In this document: positions 12,901 through 20,380 of the stretch, piece by piece | Position numbering within the stretch: the first letter of the stretch is position 1 | Layout of the letters: every line of letters starts with the position of its first letter | From: Meghimatium bilineatum | Taxonomy: Eukaryota > Mollusca > Gastropoda > Stylommatophora > Philomycidae | Assembly: GCA_034231615.1 (NCBI GenBank) | Contig: CM067315.1 | Coordinates: 12,084,980-12,148,979, forward strand | Length of the DNA: 64,000 bases | Direction: 5' to 3' | Program-made: the position numbers and the translations under genes | Notes under the pieces: model-generated | What the model saw: only the letters and a program-made list of their open reading frames with translations | Told to the model about the DNA's origin: nothing | The model's database searches: none

Positions 12901-15634
12901 AGACTGACTCAAGAATAAGACGGATTACTAAGACTGACTCACGAAAACGACGGAAAACTAAGACTGACTCAATAATAAGACGGATTACTAAGACTGACTC
13001 AAGAATAAGACGGATTACTAAGACTGACTCAAGAATAAAACGGATTACTAAGACGCTGCACCGAAAGGTACACTTCCAGCAAGACGTAGCTGTCAAAGCT
13101 GAAAAGCACAGTGCCATGAAAAGACTAAATATGTCAGATCAAAGGTAATATCAGATGACTGTAAACTTCAATACTTGGATGGCTGTGACTATGTCGATGG
13201 CGACACAAACAACGGCAAAAAAATGTCAAGCACGTTTGAGTTTAGTTCGTTTTCAGGTTGGTTACCAGCATGTAGTACGGGGACGAGTTCTGTCGTATGG
13301 TTAGCCGACTAGCCTATTGGTAATATGGTTACAGACTTCCACGGTTCTTTGAAGTGGTAAAACAACTGAACGTATTATTTACCATCGCCGAAGTCGGATG
13401 TGTCAGATCATTCGTGTGAGTAAAATGCCGTCATGACGTATTTCCATTCTCTAAACTACGTCCTGCTGGAAATCTAGTAGGACTATTGTCCTGCTACAAC
13501 AGCGATCCAGTGGTAGTTTAGTAACATTGTCTCGCTGCAGAGGGAACCAGTGGTAGTTTAGTAACATTGTCTCGCTGCAGAGGGATCCAGTGGTAGTTTA
13601 GTAACATTGTCTCGCTGCAGAGGGATCCAGTGGTAGTTTAGTAACATTGTCTCGCTGCAGAGGGATCCAGTGGTAGTTTAGTAACATTGTCTCGCTGCAG
13701 AGGGATCCAGTGGTAGTTTAGTAACATTGTCTCGCTGCAGAGGGATCCAGTGGTAGTTTAGTAACATTGTCTCGCTGCAGAGGGAACCAGTGGTAGTTTA
13801 GTAACATTGTCTCGCTGCAGAGGGATCCAGTGGTAGTTTAGTAACATTGTCTCGCTGCAGAGGGATCCAGTGGTAGTTTAGTAACATTGTCTCGCTGCAG
13901 AGGGATCCAGTGGTAGTTTAGTAACATTGTCTCGCTGCAGAGGGATCCAGTGGTAGTTTAGTAACATTGTCTCGCTGCAGAGGGATCCAGTGGTAGTTTA
14001 GTAACATTGTCTCGCTGCAGAGGGATCCAGTGGTAGTTTAGTAACATTGTCTCGCTGCAGAGGGATCCAGTGGTAGTTTAGTAACATTGTCTCGCTGCAG
14101 AGGGATCCAGTGGTAGTTTAGTAACATTGTCTCGCTGCAGAGGGATCCAGTGGTAGTTTAGTAACATTGTCTCGCTGCAGAGGGATCCAGTGGTAGTTTA
14201 GTAACATTGTCTCGCTGCAGAGGGATCCAGTGGTAGTTTAGTAACATTGTCTCGCTGCAGAGGGATCCAGTGGTAGTTTAGTAACATTGTCTCGCTGCAG
14301 AGGGATCCAGTGGTAGTTTAGTAACATTGTCTCGCTGCAGAGGGATCCAGTGGTAGTTTAGTAACATTGTCTCGCTGCAGAGGGATCCAGTGGTAGTTTA
14401 GTAACATTGTCTCGCTGCAGAGGGATCCAGTGGGAGTTTAGTAGGGAAGCAACAATATGATCTGCAATACATGTCATAAAAAACAACTAAGGAATTTTGC
14501 AGTTTAGTCGATTTTTTCACACATAAATCAGTCGCCTAAAATTGATACATAAATCGGATGTATTAGACCAAGCAGCGCAGATATCGCAGCTAAATGTAAA
14601 AATAGTGACAGACACGAAGTATACCGCTCTTCGGAATGTATCATGTCAACCAGAAGTAGTTTGAGGAGTTTCGAGAGAAGAAGAAGAAGAATATGTCTCG
14701 GTGGATATACAGAGTCGCAGTGACCCGAAGCCATGATGATGATTCTCATGTCGAAATGAGCAGATATCGCGGTCAAGCTGTAAACCATGACACTGCGCAT
14801 ACCTTTCCCTGTAGTACTTAAAGCTAACATGTAAGAGCTTTCATACGAACAGAAGAAGAATATCGCTTATAGGAGATCTTATTTTTCTCTGTTTATAGGA
14901 GATTGTATTTTTTCTCTGTTTATAGGAGATCTTTTTTTTTCTCTGTTTATCGCCCGTGTGTTGCCGGGCCTGAAGGGGAGCAAAGAAATAGCAACACTGT
15001 TTACCTTCCACGCATGTCGTAAAAGGCGACTAAGGAGGTTATGGGATGGAGTTGGCTGTCCCATCCCATATAGGTCAGTGACCCAAAGCCATGCTGAAGT
15101 CGGATGTGTCTGGTCGAAAGGCGCAGATATCGCAGCAATGATGTAAACCATGACACAACGCATTCCGTTCTCCGGACTACATCCTGCTAATCTGCAGGAG
15201 TTTGAGAACGAACGCAAAGAAGAAGTCTTTGTTTATATGCGTTCTTATTTTCTCTCTGTTTATATGCGTTCTTATTTTCTCTCTGTTTATATGCGTTCTT
15301 ATTTTCTCTCTGTTTATATGCGTTCTTATTTTCTCTCTGTTTATATGCGTTCTTATTTTCTCTCTGTTTATATGCGTTCTTATTTTCTCTCTGTTTATAT
15401 GCGTTCTTATTTTCTCTCTGTTTATATTTCAAGCTGTCTGTTGTTAGTCATGCTGTGATCAACATTACAAAGCGGGTTCTGGTTGTGCTACTGTTATACC
15501 TCGTAGGACGACGTGTTGCCACAGCCTACAACTTCTTGGGCTTGGTGATATGCACTGTTGGACTTTTCCTCTACGCATGGGATAAGCAGATGTCAAGGAA
15601 TAGAAAGTCTCTGATTTATGGAGGTAATTTCTAG
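3733..15634 (+). CDS. SLC35/TPT-family transporter, five exons (copy A)
   Basis: A Golgi/ER-type small-molecule transporter of the triose-phosphate translocator (TPT) fold in the drug/metabolite transporter superfamily. Exons 3733-3922, 4481-4623, 9996-10186, 12381-12618 and 15434-15634 have GT-AG borders and compatible phases (1, 0, 2, 0), and join into 963 bases, 320 residues plus stop, a normal family length. About ten hydrophobic segments are visible (roughly 10-36, 49-70, 88-110, 112-127, 133-150, 158-175, 198-216, 227-248, 263-279, 283-302). Family hallmarks: ASNFILALRNLAIKK (168-181) and SHAVINITKRV (259-269). In plastid TPTs a Lys-Arg pair at the latter place binds the phosphate of the substrate; here it is K267-R268. 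Start: ATG 3733 or 3736 just after a splice acceptor, with 3718 possible if unspliced. An AATAAA signal follows the stop by 51 bases. The substrate is unknown; the neighbouring pyruvyl transferase makes phosphoenolpyruvate an attractive candidate, with nucleotide sugar as the alternative. Confidence 0.85.
3949..4062. repeat. 37-bp tandem repeat, three units
   Basis: Three near-identical units containing AGATCCCTGTATGACATATT lie just inside intron 1. The counterpart in copy B is 29880-29992. Confidence 0.9.
4481..4623 (+). CDS. Transporter exon 2 (copy A)
   Basis: Acceptor CTCTCAAAG ends at 4480 and donor GTATTA starts at 4624. It completes the split Ala64 codon and encodes up to Lys111 (SSTLAIK), the start of the helix that continues into exon 3. 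It ends in phase 0. Confidence 0.85.
4668..4850. repeat. 17-bp minisatellite (TACTAATATACTGTACA)
   Basis: About ten units start shortly after the exon 2 donor. Copy B has about 28 units (30611-31110). Confidence 0.95.
4914..5240 (-). pseudogene. LINE ORF C-terminus and 3' UTR fragment
   Basis: The minus strand reads a Cys-rich finger (CSECGRQFRH) in the same position as CPNCPRTFTARIGPFSH at the end of the LINE at 32483-36480, followed by a 3' end with GACGGATGAACAAC, close to GATGGACGAACAAC of that LINE. It is a truncated, decayed relative. It is shared by both copies (31205-31530). Confidence 0.65.
5405..5565. repeat. 23-bp minisatellite (CAACATTGTATGTATGCTTG)
   Basis: About six units here and seven in copy B (31648-31805). 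The MYACIN-type reading frames are artefacts. Confidence 0.95.
5897..7045. repeat. 27-bp minisatellite, about 42 units
   Basis: The unit contains GGAGGTAGATAAACAGAAT followed by ACACTAGT. Because 27 is a multiple of 3, both strands stay open (LVEVDKQNT on plus, CLSTSTSVF on minus), which gives long false open frames up to about 400 codons. Variants AAAACAC and CAAGTG are interspersed without strict order. Copy B has about 13 plus 9 units split by a LINE. Confidence 0.97.
7046..7280. other. Unique intron 2 sequence between two arrays
   Basis: No coding signal. It is conserved in copy B at 36746-36975. Confidence 0.5.
7281..7690. repeat. 21-bp minisatellite (TTATAATAATAGATATTACC)
   Basis: About 19 units with length variants. 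The copy B counterpart is 36975-37425 with a different variant order. Confidence 0.95.
7691..8204. other. Unique intron 2 sequence
   Basis: Nothing recognisable apart from loose repetition of ATAGTACCAAT-type phrases (7960-8170). Confidence 0.4.
8205..8610. repeat. 67-bp tandem repeat
   Basis: About six units, each with AATCGCTGACAATAAATACA and TCAGTGTAGTCCTTGAACAA. Copy B has about seven units (37929-38395). Confidence 0.95.
8660..8900. repeat. Degenerate ACTAAAACT-rich repeat
   Basis: Short imperfect phrases of AACTAAAACTGACC. No gene seen. Confidence 0.6.
9093..9549. repeat. Microsatellite cluster: (TA)n, (CAT/CAC)n, (GA)n
   Basis: TA runs are at 9093-9150, a trinucleotide CAT/CAC block at 9230-9513 and a GA run at 9518-9548. 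The Asp/Gly- and His-rich frames over it are artefacts. Copy B lacks the TA part and its flank. Confidence 0.95.
9996..10186 (+). CDS. Transporter exon 3 (copy A)
   Basis: Acceptor ACGTCACCAG ends at 9995 and donor GTTTGT starts at 10187. It encodes residues 112-174 and two bases of Arg175 (LMEPISSAV ... ASNFILAL). Codon 150 is TCT (Ser) here but TGT (Cys) in copy B. A 47-bp tandem array begins a few bases past the donor. Confidence 0.85.
10189..10433. repeat. 47-bp minisatellite next to the exon 3 donor
   Basis: About five units with GTTATTGGTTACTTGTGAAG start two bases after the donor GT. Copy B has two units. The units do not repeat the donor itself, so no decoy splice site is created. 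Confidence 0.95.
10434..10681. other. Unique intron 3 sequence
   Basis: No feature seen. It matches copy B at 39941-40191. Confidence 0.4.
10693..11815 (+). mobile_element. 5'-truncated RNase H LINE, only in copy A
   Basis: A recent non-LTR retrotransposon tail flanked by an 11-bp target duplication AGTGACTCAAT (10682-10692 and 11816-11826); copy B has the empty site at about 40192. The open frame runs unbroken to a stop at 11777. It contains a complete-looking RNase H domain: YTDGSA (Asp), YDAEIQA (Glu), LTDARS (Asp), WIPSHCG and GNEKADQLA (Asp), the expected D-E-D-D set. After that comes the tail found in such elements, RTGHNRLRSHMY plus a Cys-His segment (CTCGQ...KHILQEC). The reverse transcriptase and endonuclease are missing through 5' truncation. 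The 3' end is a (GAA)n tail, not poly(A). Confidence 0.9.
11840..12286 (+). pseudogene. Older LINE RNase H fragment (copy A)
   Basis: Reads FVPGHAGVERNERTDQLARRA, the last RNase H motif, then MNRADILIALRE and a Cys-containing end WTCPVCEE. One in-frame stop at 12058-12060 interrupts it. It belongs to a different LINE subfamily from the adjacent 10693-11815 insertion. The same fragment with the same stop is at 40216-40662. Confidence 0.75.
12381..12618 (+). CDS. Transporter exon 4 (copy A)
   Basis: Acceptor TTTGACAG ends at 12380 and donor GTAAAT starts at 12619. It completes Arg175 (AG+G) and encodes residues 176-254, including the NLAIKK motif and two membrane segments. It ends in phase 0. 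Confidence 0.85.
12676..12750. repeat. 37-bp repeat, two units
   Basis: Two copies with GAAATTGTATACAGAACTCT; copy B has three (41056-41168). Confidence 0.9.
12868..13055. repeat. 30-bp minisatellite (CTAAGACTGACTCAAGAATA)
   Basis: About six units here versus about fourteen in copy B (41287-41706). Two variant endings (GGAAAA and GGATTA) alternate. Confidence 0.95.
13056..13400. other. Unique intron 4 sequence
   Basis: No feature seen. It is near-identical to 41707-42075. Confidence 0.4.
13401..14455 (+). repeat. SINE 3' region expanded into a 40-bp minisatellite
   Basis: Bases 13401-13507 match the 3' half of the local SINE (TTCTCTAAACTACGTCCTGC ... CTATTGTCCTGCTACAACAG). From 13508 a 40-bp unit (GATCCAGTGGTAGTTTAGTA plus ACATTGTCTCGCTGCAGAGG) repeats about 23 times almost without variation, and the SINE-like end GATCCAGTGGGAGTTTAGTA closes it. 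Copy B has about two units (42160-42250). Confidence 0.9.
14456..14864 (+). mobile_element. Decayed SINE copy
   Basis: Matches the local SINE in pieces: CATGTCATAAAA...CAACTAAGGA near 14471, GCGCAGATATCGCAGC near 14575, and a second partial copy with CGGTCAAGCTGTAAACCATG at 14770-14800, with GAA-rich tails near 14680 and 14850. There is no clear target duplication. Confidence 0.55.
14865..14950. repeat. T-rich tandem repeat left of the SINE
   Basis: Three units of TATAGGAGATC plus T/CT runs and CTCTGTTTAT. These look like diverged relatives of the 28-bp units on the other side of the SINE, which suggests that the SINE landed inside one array. Confidence 0.7.
14951..15225 (+). mobile_element. 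GAA-tailed SINE (copy A)
   Basis: A 275-bp copy that starts CGCCCGTGTGTTGCCGGG and ends GAACGCAAAGAAGAAG. The flanking duplication is TCTCTGTTTAT (14940-14950) and TCTTTGTTTAT (15226-15236). I see no convincing A/B box, so the head type is unresolved. Confidence 0.8.
15226..15430. repeat. 28-bp T-rich minisatellite upstream of exon 5
   Basis: About seven units with CTCTCTGTTTATATGCGTTC followed by TTATTTT. The last unit runs into the exon 5 splice acceptor and forms its pyrimidine tract. Copy B has about 3.5 units (43065-43160). Confidence 0.95.
15434..15634 (+). CDS. Transporter exon 5, terminal (copy A)
   Basis: The acceptor TTTCAAG ends at 15433 and its pyrimidine tract is supplied by a T-rich minisatellite. 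It encodes residues 255-320 with SHAVINITKRV and the last two helices, then a TAG stop. An internal GGAG|GTAATT could act as a donor at 15624, but the nearby AATAAA favours this being the last exon. Confidence 0.8.
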   Translation: MSVVSHAVINITKRVLVVLLLYLVGRRVATAYNFLGLVICTVGLFLYAWDKQMSRNRKSLIYGGNF

Positions 15635-15685
15635 TATAACCCAACACTTGTAGACAGTGTTTAAAAGGATTTTTGCTGTGTGACT

Positions 15686-15691
15686 AATAAA
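15686..15691 (+). promoter_or_regulatory. AATAAA polyadenylation signal
   Basis: Fifty-one bases after the exon 5 stop. It is conserved in copy B (43417-43422). Confidence 0.6.
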
Positions 15692-15715
15692 TAGCTATTT
15701 TCACTCTTTCAATTT

Positions 15716-16180
15716 AATGACACCTACCATCAAATGTCACGCAAGGAACAAACCATCATCTTCAGACTACAAACTGGCCACAACAGACTGAGAATTCACA
15801 TGTTCCGAAAACTTAAGATTGGCGAGACAAACCTGTGCAACTGTGGACTGAGCCCAGAAACTGCAGAACACATTCTGCATGCGTCAACTCTACCAAGAAG
15901 AGAGGGAGAAAATATGGCTTACTGAGACAGCACTGCTTCCAGACTTGAGGGGTTCCATGGATGACCTGAAGCGAATCACACAATTCATTGAAGCTATTGG
16001 TGCTGTAACCGGATATCTGACTGAAGCTATTGGTGCTGTATCCGGATATCTGACTGAAGCTATTGGTGCTGTAACCTGATATCTGACTGAAGCTATTGGT
16101 GCTGTATCCGGATATCTGACTGAAGCTATTGGTGCTGTATCCGGATATCTGACTGAAGAACGATGATGAAGAAGAAGAAG
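15716..16180 (+). mobile_element. LINE 3' end with internal 33-bp array (copy A)
   Basis: A 13-bp target duplication, ACTCTTTCAATTT, flanks it (15703-15715 and 16181-16193). The coding part (about 15734-15925) reads RLQTGHNRLRIHMFRKLKIG and NCGLSPETAEHILH, the same protein tail as the LINE at 10693-11815, then shifts frame. Near its 3' end a 33-bp unit (AAGCTATTGGTGCTGTAACC plus GATATCTGACTG) is repeated about five times, and the element ends GAACGATGATGAAGAAGAAGAAG. In copy B the same array has about 49 units. Confidence 0.85.
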
Positions 16181-16296
16181 ACTCTTTCAATTTGAGCTGG
16201 TAAAAGAAGATTTTTCAGATCGTGTATACTAATAGTCAAACAGCAATGTCATTGTTCGTGCCTGCAACACTGACAATCAATTTAAGAAAAGTTAAC

Positions 16297-16420
16297 GCAT
16301 TGCATTTATTAATGCCGTAGGACTGTGAGATGTTAGCGATCTCACATTTTAGTGGCTCTGCTATATGAGGGTGGTAACCATCTCCTCTTCCTCGCAGGCT
16401 TTATTTCCCAGTTAATCCGA
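16297..16420 (-). mobile_element. SINE tail fragment with stem-loop
   Basis: Shares with 1453-1560 the phrases CATTTATTAATGCCGTAG and the stem-loop TGTGAGAT-GTTAGCG-ATCTCACA (16324-16346). The tRNA-like head is not present. Confidence 0.6.
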
Positions 16421-17041
16421 GTAGTTATTAATGAGCAACTGGATTCCTGACGCAGAAACTGTCTCCCGCTACGTCGGTATATAGACCTGCTGCGTTCTGC
16501 TGAAAAAATATAGCTCGAAGTAACAAGGATCTAGGGACATGGCGGTGAGCCCCAGTAGTCGCGATATAGGACTCGGGAACACGATCGGCCCGAAACGCCC
16601 GCTACCGACCTGTGTACTCGATGAGGATATCGTTCCAATTCGGCCAATTACCAATTAAATTATTGTAATTTGAAACATTTTTCTAAATTAAACAAAACTT
16701 TAAAATCATGTAGTTGTTTGCCTACTTTTTTTATGCAAACATTTTTTTAAGTATGAGTAGATTGATTTTATTTGTCCTAATAATTAAGCAGGGTGGGTGC
16801 ATGTATTCTTTATAGTTGTTGACAAAGAAATTGAAAATATTGGTACAAAATGATTGAATAATAATTTATGGGCAACCCTTATCGGTTTTTTTTTTGGTTT
16901 GCTCTTTAGTACTCATTGTCTGTTTTGACTTTTTATTAATGGTTGGGTTTTAAAACCCCCTTTTCCACTTTTCTACGATCTATACTGTTGGTGTTTTAAA
17001 GTGTGTTTTAGATCTACATTTTCTGCCATTACTTTTATCAG
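16421..17041. other. Upstream region of the pyruvyl transferase gene
   Basis: No coding signal. The part from 16680 is T-rich, and CTTTTATCAG at 17032-17041 is a plausible splice acceptor for a 5' UTR intron ending 29 bases before the ATG. No TATA box can be assigned. Confidence 0.4.
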
Positions 17042-17070
17042 ATTTTAACTGAATTGATATTATCTTCCAC

Positions 17071-18534
17071 ATGTCTCTGCAAGAATGGCTGAACAAGATC
17101 TACAGAACTCCCTTGTCCTGTTTGGTAATCACTATCTGTTGCCTGTCGTCCATCTGGTGTGCAATTCAAGTATTTCCGATCACGCAGGTCCACGGCTATA
17201 GAAGCATATCTGTTATTCGACGATTCTTCGATTTGAAACAGTCTATCGGTTTTGCAAAGAGGTCGTCTATATTTGACAATGAGAACGGGCAATATTTTAC
17301 ACCTGACAATTTCTTCGACCTCACGTTTGGCCCTGACTCATCTAAACGTCCAGCAGACTGGCAATTGCAACCAAATTTACAAGGTTATCTGGCTAACGAG
17401 AGCGACGAAATCACATCATTTTTATCAACTCGCCTCCTAGATAATCCCGTACAATCAAATTACTTATCTCAGAAACTTAGAACATCATTGGAAGTTATTA
17501 GAGAAGCTCAGAGAATTCATTATAATATGTTTAGTGATGTGATTGGTCAGTTTAAATATTGTATGCTATTGGATACATCAAATACTGAAAATAAAGGAGA
17601 TCCGGCGATTACAATTGGAGAGATATATTTCATAACACGTATGGGCATTGAAATAATTTACTATTGCAACGAAGTTACTTGGAAGACTGAGGCATTGGAC
17701 ACGGCTGCTAGCATTGCAAGAACTTACTCTCCGACAGAACTTGTTATATTTCTGCATGGCGGTGGCAATGTTAATGCATATTACCGCCATGATGATATCC
17801 GAGGAAAAGTTTTTACAAAATTTCAAGGATATCAGTTTTTCATATTCCCGCAAAGTATTTTAGTAAGAAATGAAATAACAACCCATTTCCAAGAATGTAT
17901 CAGAAATTATTGTTGTAATGAAAACTTGACTTTTGTTTTTAGAGACCACCAATCATATTCCGAGGCCAAGAAATACTTCAACGGCACTTCACGCCTGCTA
18001 GTCGCTCCTGATATGGCTTTTCATATTGGACCAGTCAAAAGATTTCTTTCCCCTGTTTTTGACATACTCTGGATTAAAAGAAACGACACAGAACGTGCTG
18101 GGTACAACAAAATACCAGAACATCCGCCTCATCTAAGACTCCACGTTTCGGACTGGTTAACGTTCCCAACTCCCCAAGCTGGTACTAATTTGGAGAAATC
18201 ATTTTATGCAACGGTTATGGGTCTTTTCTTCACCCAGCGTGGCAGAGTTGTTATTACTGACAGATTTCACGGCCACGTCTTTGCTACATTGCTCAACATC
18301 CCGCATGTACTTCTAGACAACCCGGCTAAAAAGTTATCCTCTTACCACAATACATGGACGAAAGGGTTGGAGAACACACGTCTCACTGACAACCCTAAAA
18401 CAGCCTTGACGTTGGCTCTTGAATTATTGGACATTTATGGAGAGCGCCAAATACCACCCCGAGTTCCGTTTCTCAATGTTAGTGAATATTTTCACAATAT
18501 TAACTATAGTTTACCAGAAACTAGCTATCCCTGA
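17071..18534 (+). CDS. Polysaccharide pyruvyl transferase-like protein (copy A)
   Basis: Predicted type II Golgi-membrane enzyme that would transfer the pyruvyl group of phosphoenolpyruvate onto a sugar as a ketal. The 487-residue frame has no intron; an in-frame TGA at 17050 supports ATG 17071 as the start. Residues 14-35 form a single membrane anchor after a short, basic N-terminus, followed by a stem and a lumenal domain with several N-glycosylation sequons (109, 285, 304, 338, 469, 478). Family motifs in order: NKGDPAI (174-180), FLHGGGNV (227-234), FPQS (259-262), RDHQSYSEAKK (291-301), APDMAFHIG (312-320), VVITDRFHGHVFATLLNIP (393-411) and KKLSSYHNTW (420-429). This order matches bacterial pyruvyl transferases (PF04230) and yeast Pvg1. 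Such genes are rare in animals, and the lack of introns is compatible with transfer from microbes or with retroposition. Acceptor sugar unknown. Confidence 0.88.
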   Translation: MSLQEWLNKIYRTPLSCLVITICCLSSIWCAIQVFPITQVHGYRSISVIRRFFDLKQSIGFAKRSSIFDNENGQYFTPDNFFDLTFGPDSSKRPADWQLQPNLQGYLANESDEITSFLSTRLLDNPVQSNYLSQKLRTSLEVIREAQRIHYNMFSDVIGQFKYCMLLDTSNTENKGDPAITIGEIYFITRMGIEIIYYCNEVTWKTEALDTAASIARTYSPTELVIFLHGGGNVNAYYRHDDIRGKVFTKFQGYQFFIFPQSILVRNEITTHFQECIRNYCCNENLTFVFRDHQSYSEAKKYFNGTSRLLVAPDMAFHIGPVKRFLSPVFDILWIKRNDTERAGYNKIPEHPPHLRLHVSDWLTFPTPQAGTNLEKSFYATVMGLFFTQRGRVVITDRFHGHVFATLLNIPHVLLDNPAKKLSSYHNTWTKGLENTRLTDNPKTALTLALELLDIYGERQIPPRVPFLNVSEYFHNINYSLPETSYP

Positions 18535-18674
18535 CACTATAAGTGTGACCCACGACGTATATAATACCTATAGTATTTAATGGGAAAACAGCCTTACAAA
18601 ATGACTCGTTTCACATTTTCCATGATTTTCAAGGCTGTCCACACTAGACATAACCATAGCTCATAGCATATCCT

Positions 18675-18680
18675 ATTAAA
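18675..18680 (+). promoter_or_regulatory. ATTAAA possible polyadenylation signal
   Basis: Lies 140 bases past the pyruvyl transferase stop and is conserved in copy B (47855-47860). No closer AATAAA is seen. Confidence 0.4.
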
Positions 18681-18784
18681 GATATAGTCATCAGCCCATT
18701 TTTTTGGCTGTAGTATTTTCTAAGCATTATAAAAACGTTCAGTAATTTGTCATTGCTTTCTGAACGGTCCGAATACACAATAGC

Positions 18785-18849
18785 CTGTGGCAGGATTCGA
18801 ACCCAGTATCTTGGCCGTCACAGACGCTCCCTGTACCACACTGCCACAG
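18785..18849 (-). repeat. tRNA-like sequence, probable SINE head (copy A)
   Basis: The minus strand has GGCAGTGTGGTACAGGGAGC (A-box-like) and GGGTTCGAATCC (B box), bracketed by a perfect inverted repeat CTGTGGCAG / CTGCCACAG. The anticodon arm does not fold properly, so this is not a functional tRNA gene. Also in copy B at 47965-48029. Confidence 0.55.
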
Positions 18850-19130
18850 AGTCGGACATAATGCAACAGTTCATCAAAGTCATGGAACATATTCTTTCCC
18901 GAACATGGTCTTCCTTATGGAGGATTATCTGAACACTCCGCGGTTTCATCATAATGATCATTGAAAAATCAACGGGGAAAATGGAATGAGTCATTTTAGG
19001 AGGCTGAATTTACCATTATATAACATACCTTATAGTGTCGATGGTCTGGCTATTAAAGCCACCTGCATTTGAAATCGTAGTAGATAAAGAGCATCGTCTT
19101 CACATTCCTCACATGTTATCTTTGTATCTC
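18850..19130. other. Unique spacer
   Basis: No feature seen. Confidence 0.4.
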
Positions 19131-19865
19131 ATAGAAAGTGTACATGGAACGTGTTGACTGACTCCTGCTTACAGTAGAAAGTGTACATGGAAAATGTTGA
19201 CAGACTCCTGTTTACAGTAGAGAGTGTACATGGAAAGTGTTGACTGACTCCTGTTTAAAGTAGAAAGTGTACATGGAACGTGTGTTGATTTCTCTTTACA
19301 GTAGAAAGTGTACATGGAACGTGTGTTGATTCCTGTTTACAGTACAAAGTGAACATGGAACGTGTTGACTGACTCCTGTGACTCATGTTTACAGTAGACA
19401 GTGTACATAGAACGTGTTGACTGACTCCTGTTTACAGTAGAAAGTATACATGAACAGCTGTTACGTTTTATTTCACGTAGAAAGTGCACATGAAAATGTG
19501 TAACTTTTTTATTTTCATAGAAAGTGTACATCAAAAGTTATATTTTTTTGTGGGTTTTTTAAAATAAAAATAGAAAGTGCTCATATAGAAAGATGCAAAT
19601 TTTGATTTTCAATAGAAAGTGTATATGGAATATTCCGACCTTTTGTTTTTAATAGAAAGTTTATATGGAAAAGAGCGACTTTTCGTTTTTAAATAGAAAG
19701 TTTATATGGAAAATTATGACTGTTTTCAGTAGAAAGTGTATATGTAAAAATGTGACTTGTTGCTTTCAATAGAAGGTACATATGGAAAAGTGTGACTTTT
19801 TGATTTTCATAGACAGTGTATATGGAAAGTTGTGACCTTTCGGTACCCCCCCCCCCCCAATAGAA
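19131..19865. repeat. Diverged ~44-bp tandem repeat (GTAGAAAGTGTACATGGAA)
   Basis: The left part is fairly regular (TTGACTGACTCCTGTTTACA between units) and decays to the right, where only ATAGAAAGT...TATGGAAA is recognisable. A C12 run near 19847 closes it. Copy B has about three more of the regular units (48311-49170). Confidence 0.85.
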
Positions 19866-19918
19866 ATTTACATGGGAAGATATGTACAACTGATAGGTAT
19901 TTATCAGAAAAACCAAGC

Positions 19919-20380
19919 TGTACATGGCAGGATGTGAAAACTTGTCTCATTCAGTAATAAATGTTGTACATGGCAGGATGTGAAAACTTGTCTCATTCAG
20001 TAATAAATGTTGTACATGGCAGGATGTGAAAACTTGTCTCATTCAGTAATAAATGTTGTACATGGCAGGATGTGAAAACTTGTCTCATTCAGTAATAAAT
20101 GTTGTACATGGCAGGATGTGAAAACTTGTCTCATTCAGTAATAAATGTTGTACATGGCAGGATGTGAAAACTTGTCTCATTCAGTAATAAATGTTGTACA
20201 TGGCAGGATGTGAAAACTTGTCTCATTCAGTAATAAATGTTGTACATGGCAGGATGTGAAAACTTGTCTCATTCAGTAATAAATGTTGTACATGGCAGGA
20301 TGTGAAAACTTGTCTCATTCAGTAATAAATGTTGTACATGGCAGGATGTGAAAACTTGTCTCATTCAGTAATAAATGTTT
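19919..20380. repeat. 46-bp minisatellite, ten units (copy A)
   Basis: The unit has TGTACATGGCAGGATGTGAA and ACTTGTCTCATTCAGTAATA and is virtually invariant. Copy B has five units (49230-49459). Confidence 0.97.

Noticed and set aside
13508-14440. CRISPR-like regularity of short repeats
   Set aside because: Units are directly abutting with no unique spacers, and the host is a eukaryote.
15624-17071. Fusion of the transporter to the pyruvyl transferase through a donor at 15624
   Set aside because: An in-frame TGA at 17050 precedes the pyruvyl transferase ATG, and a polyadenylation signal follows exon 5; two separate genes are simpler.
18785-18849. Functional tRNA gene on the minus strand
   Set aside because: A and B boxes are recognisable, but the anticodon arm and part of the acceptor stem do not pair.
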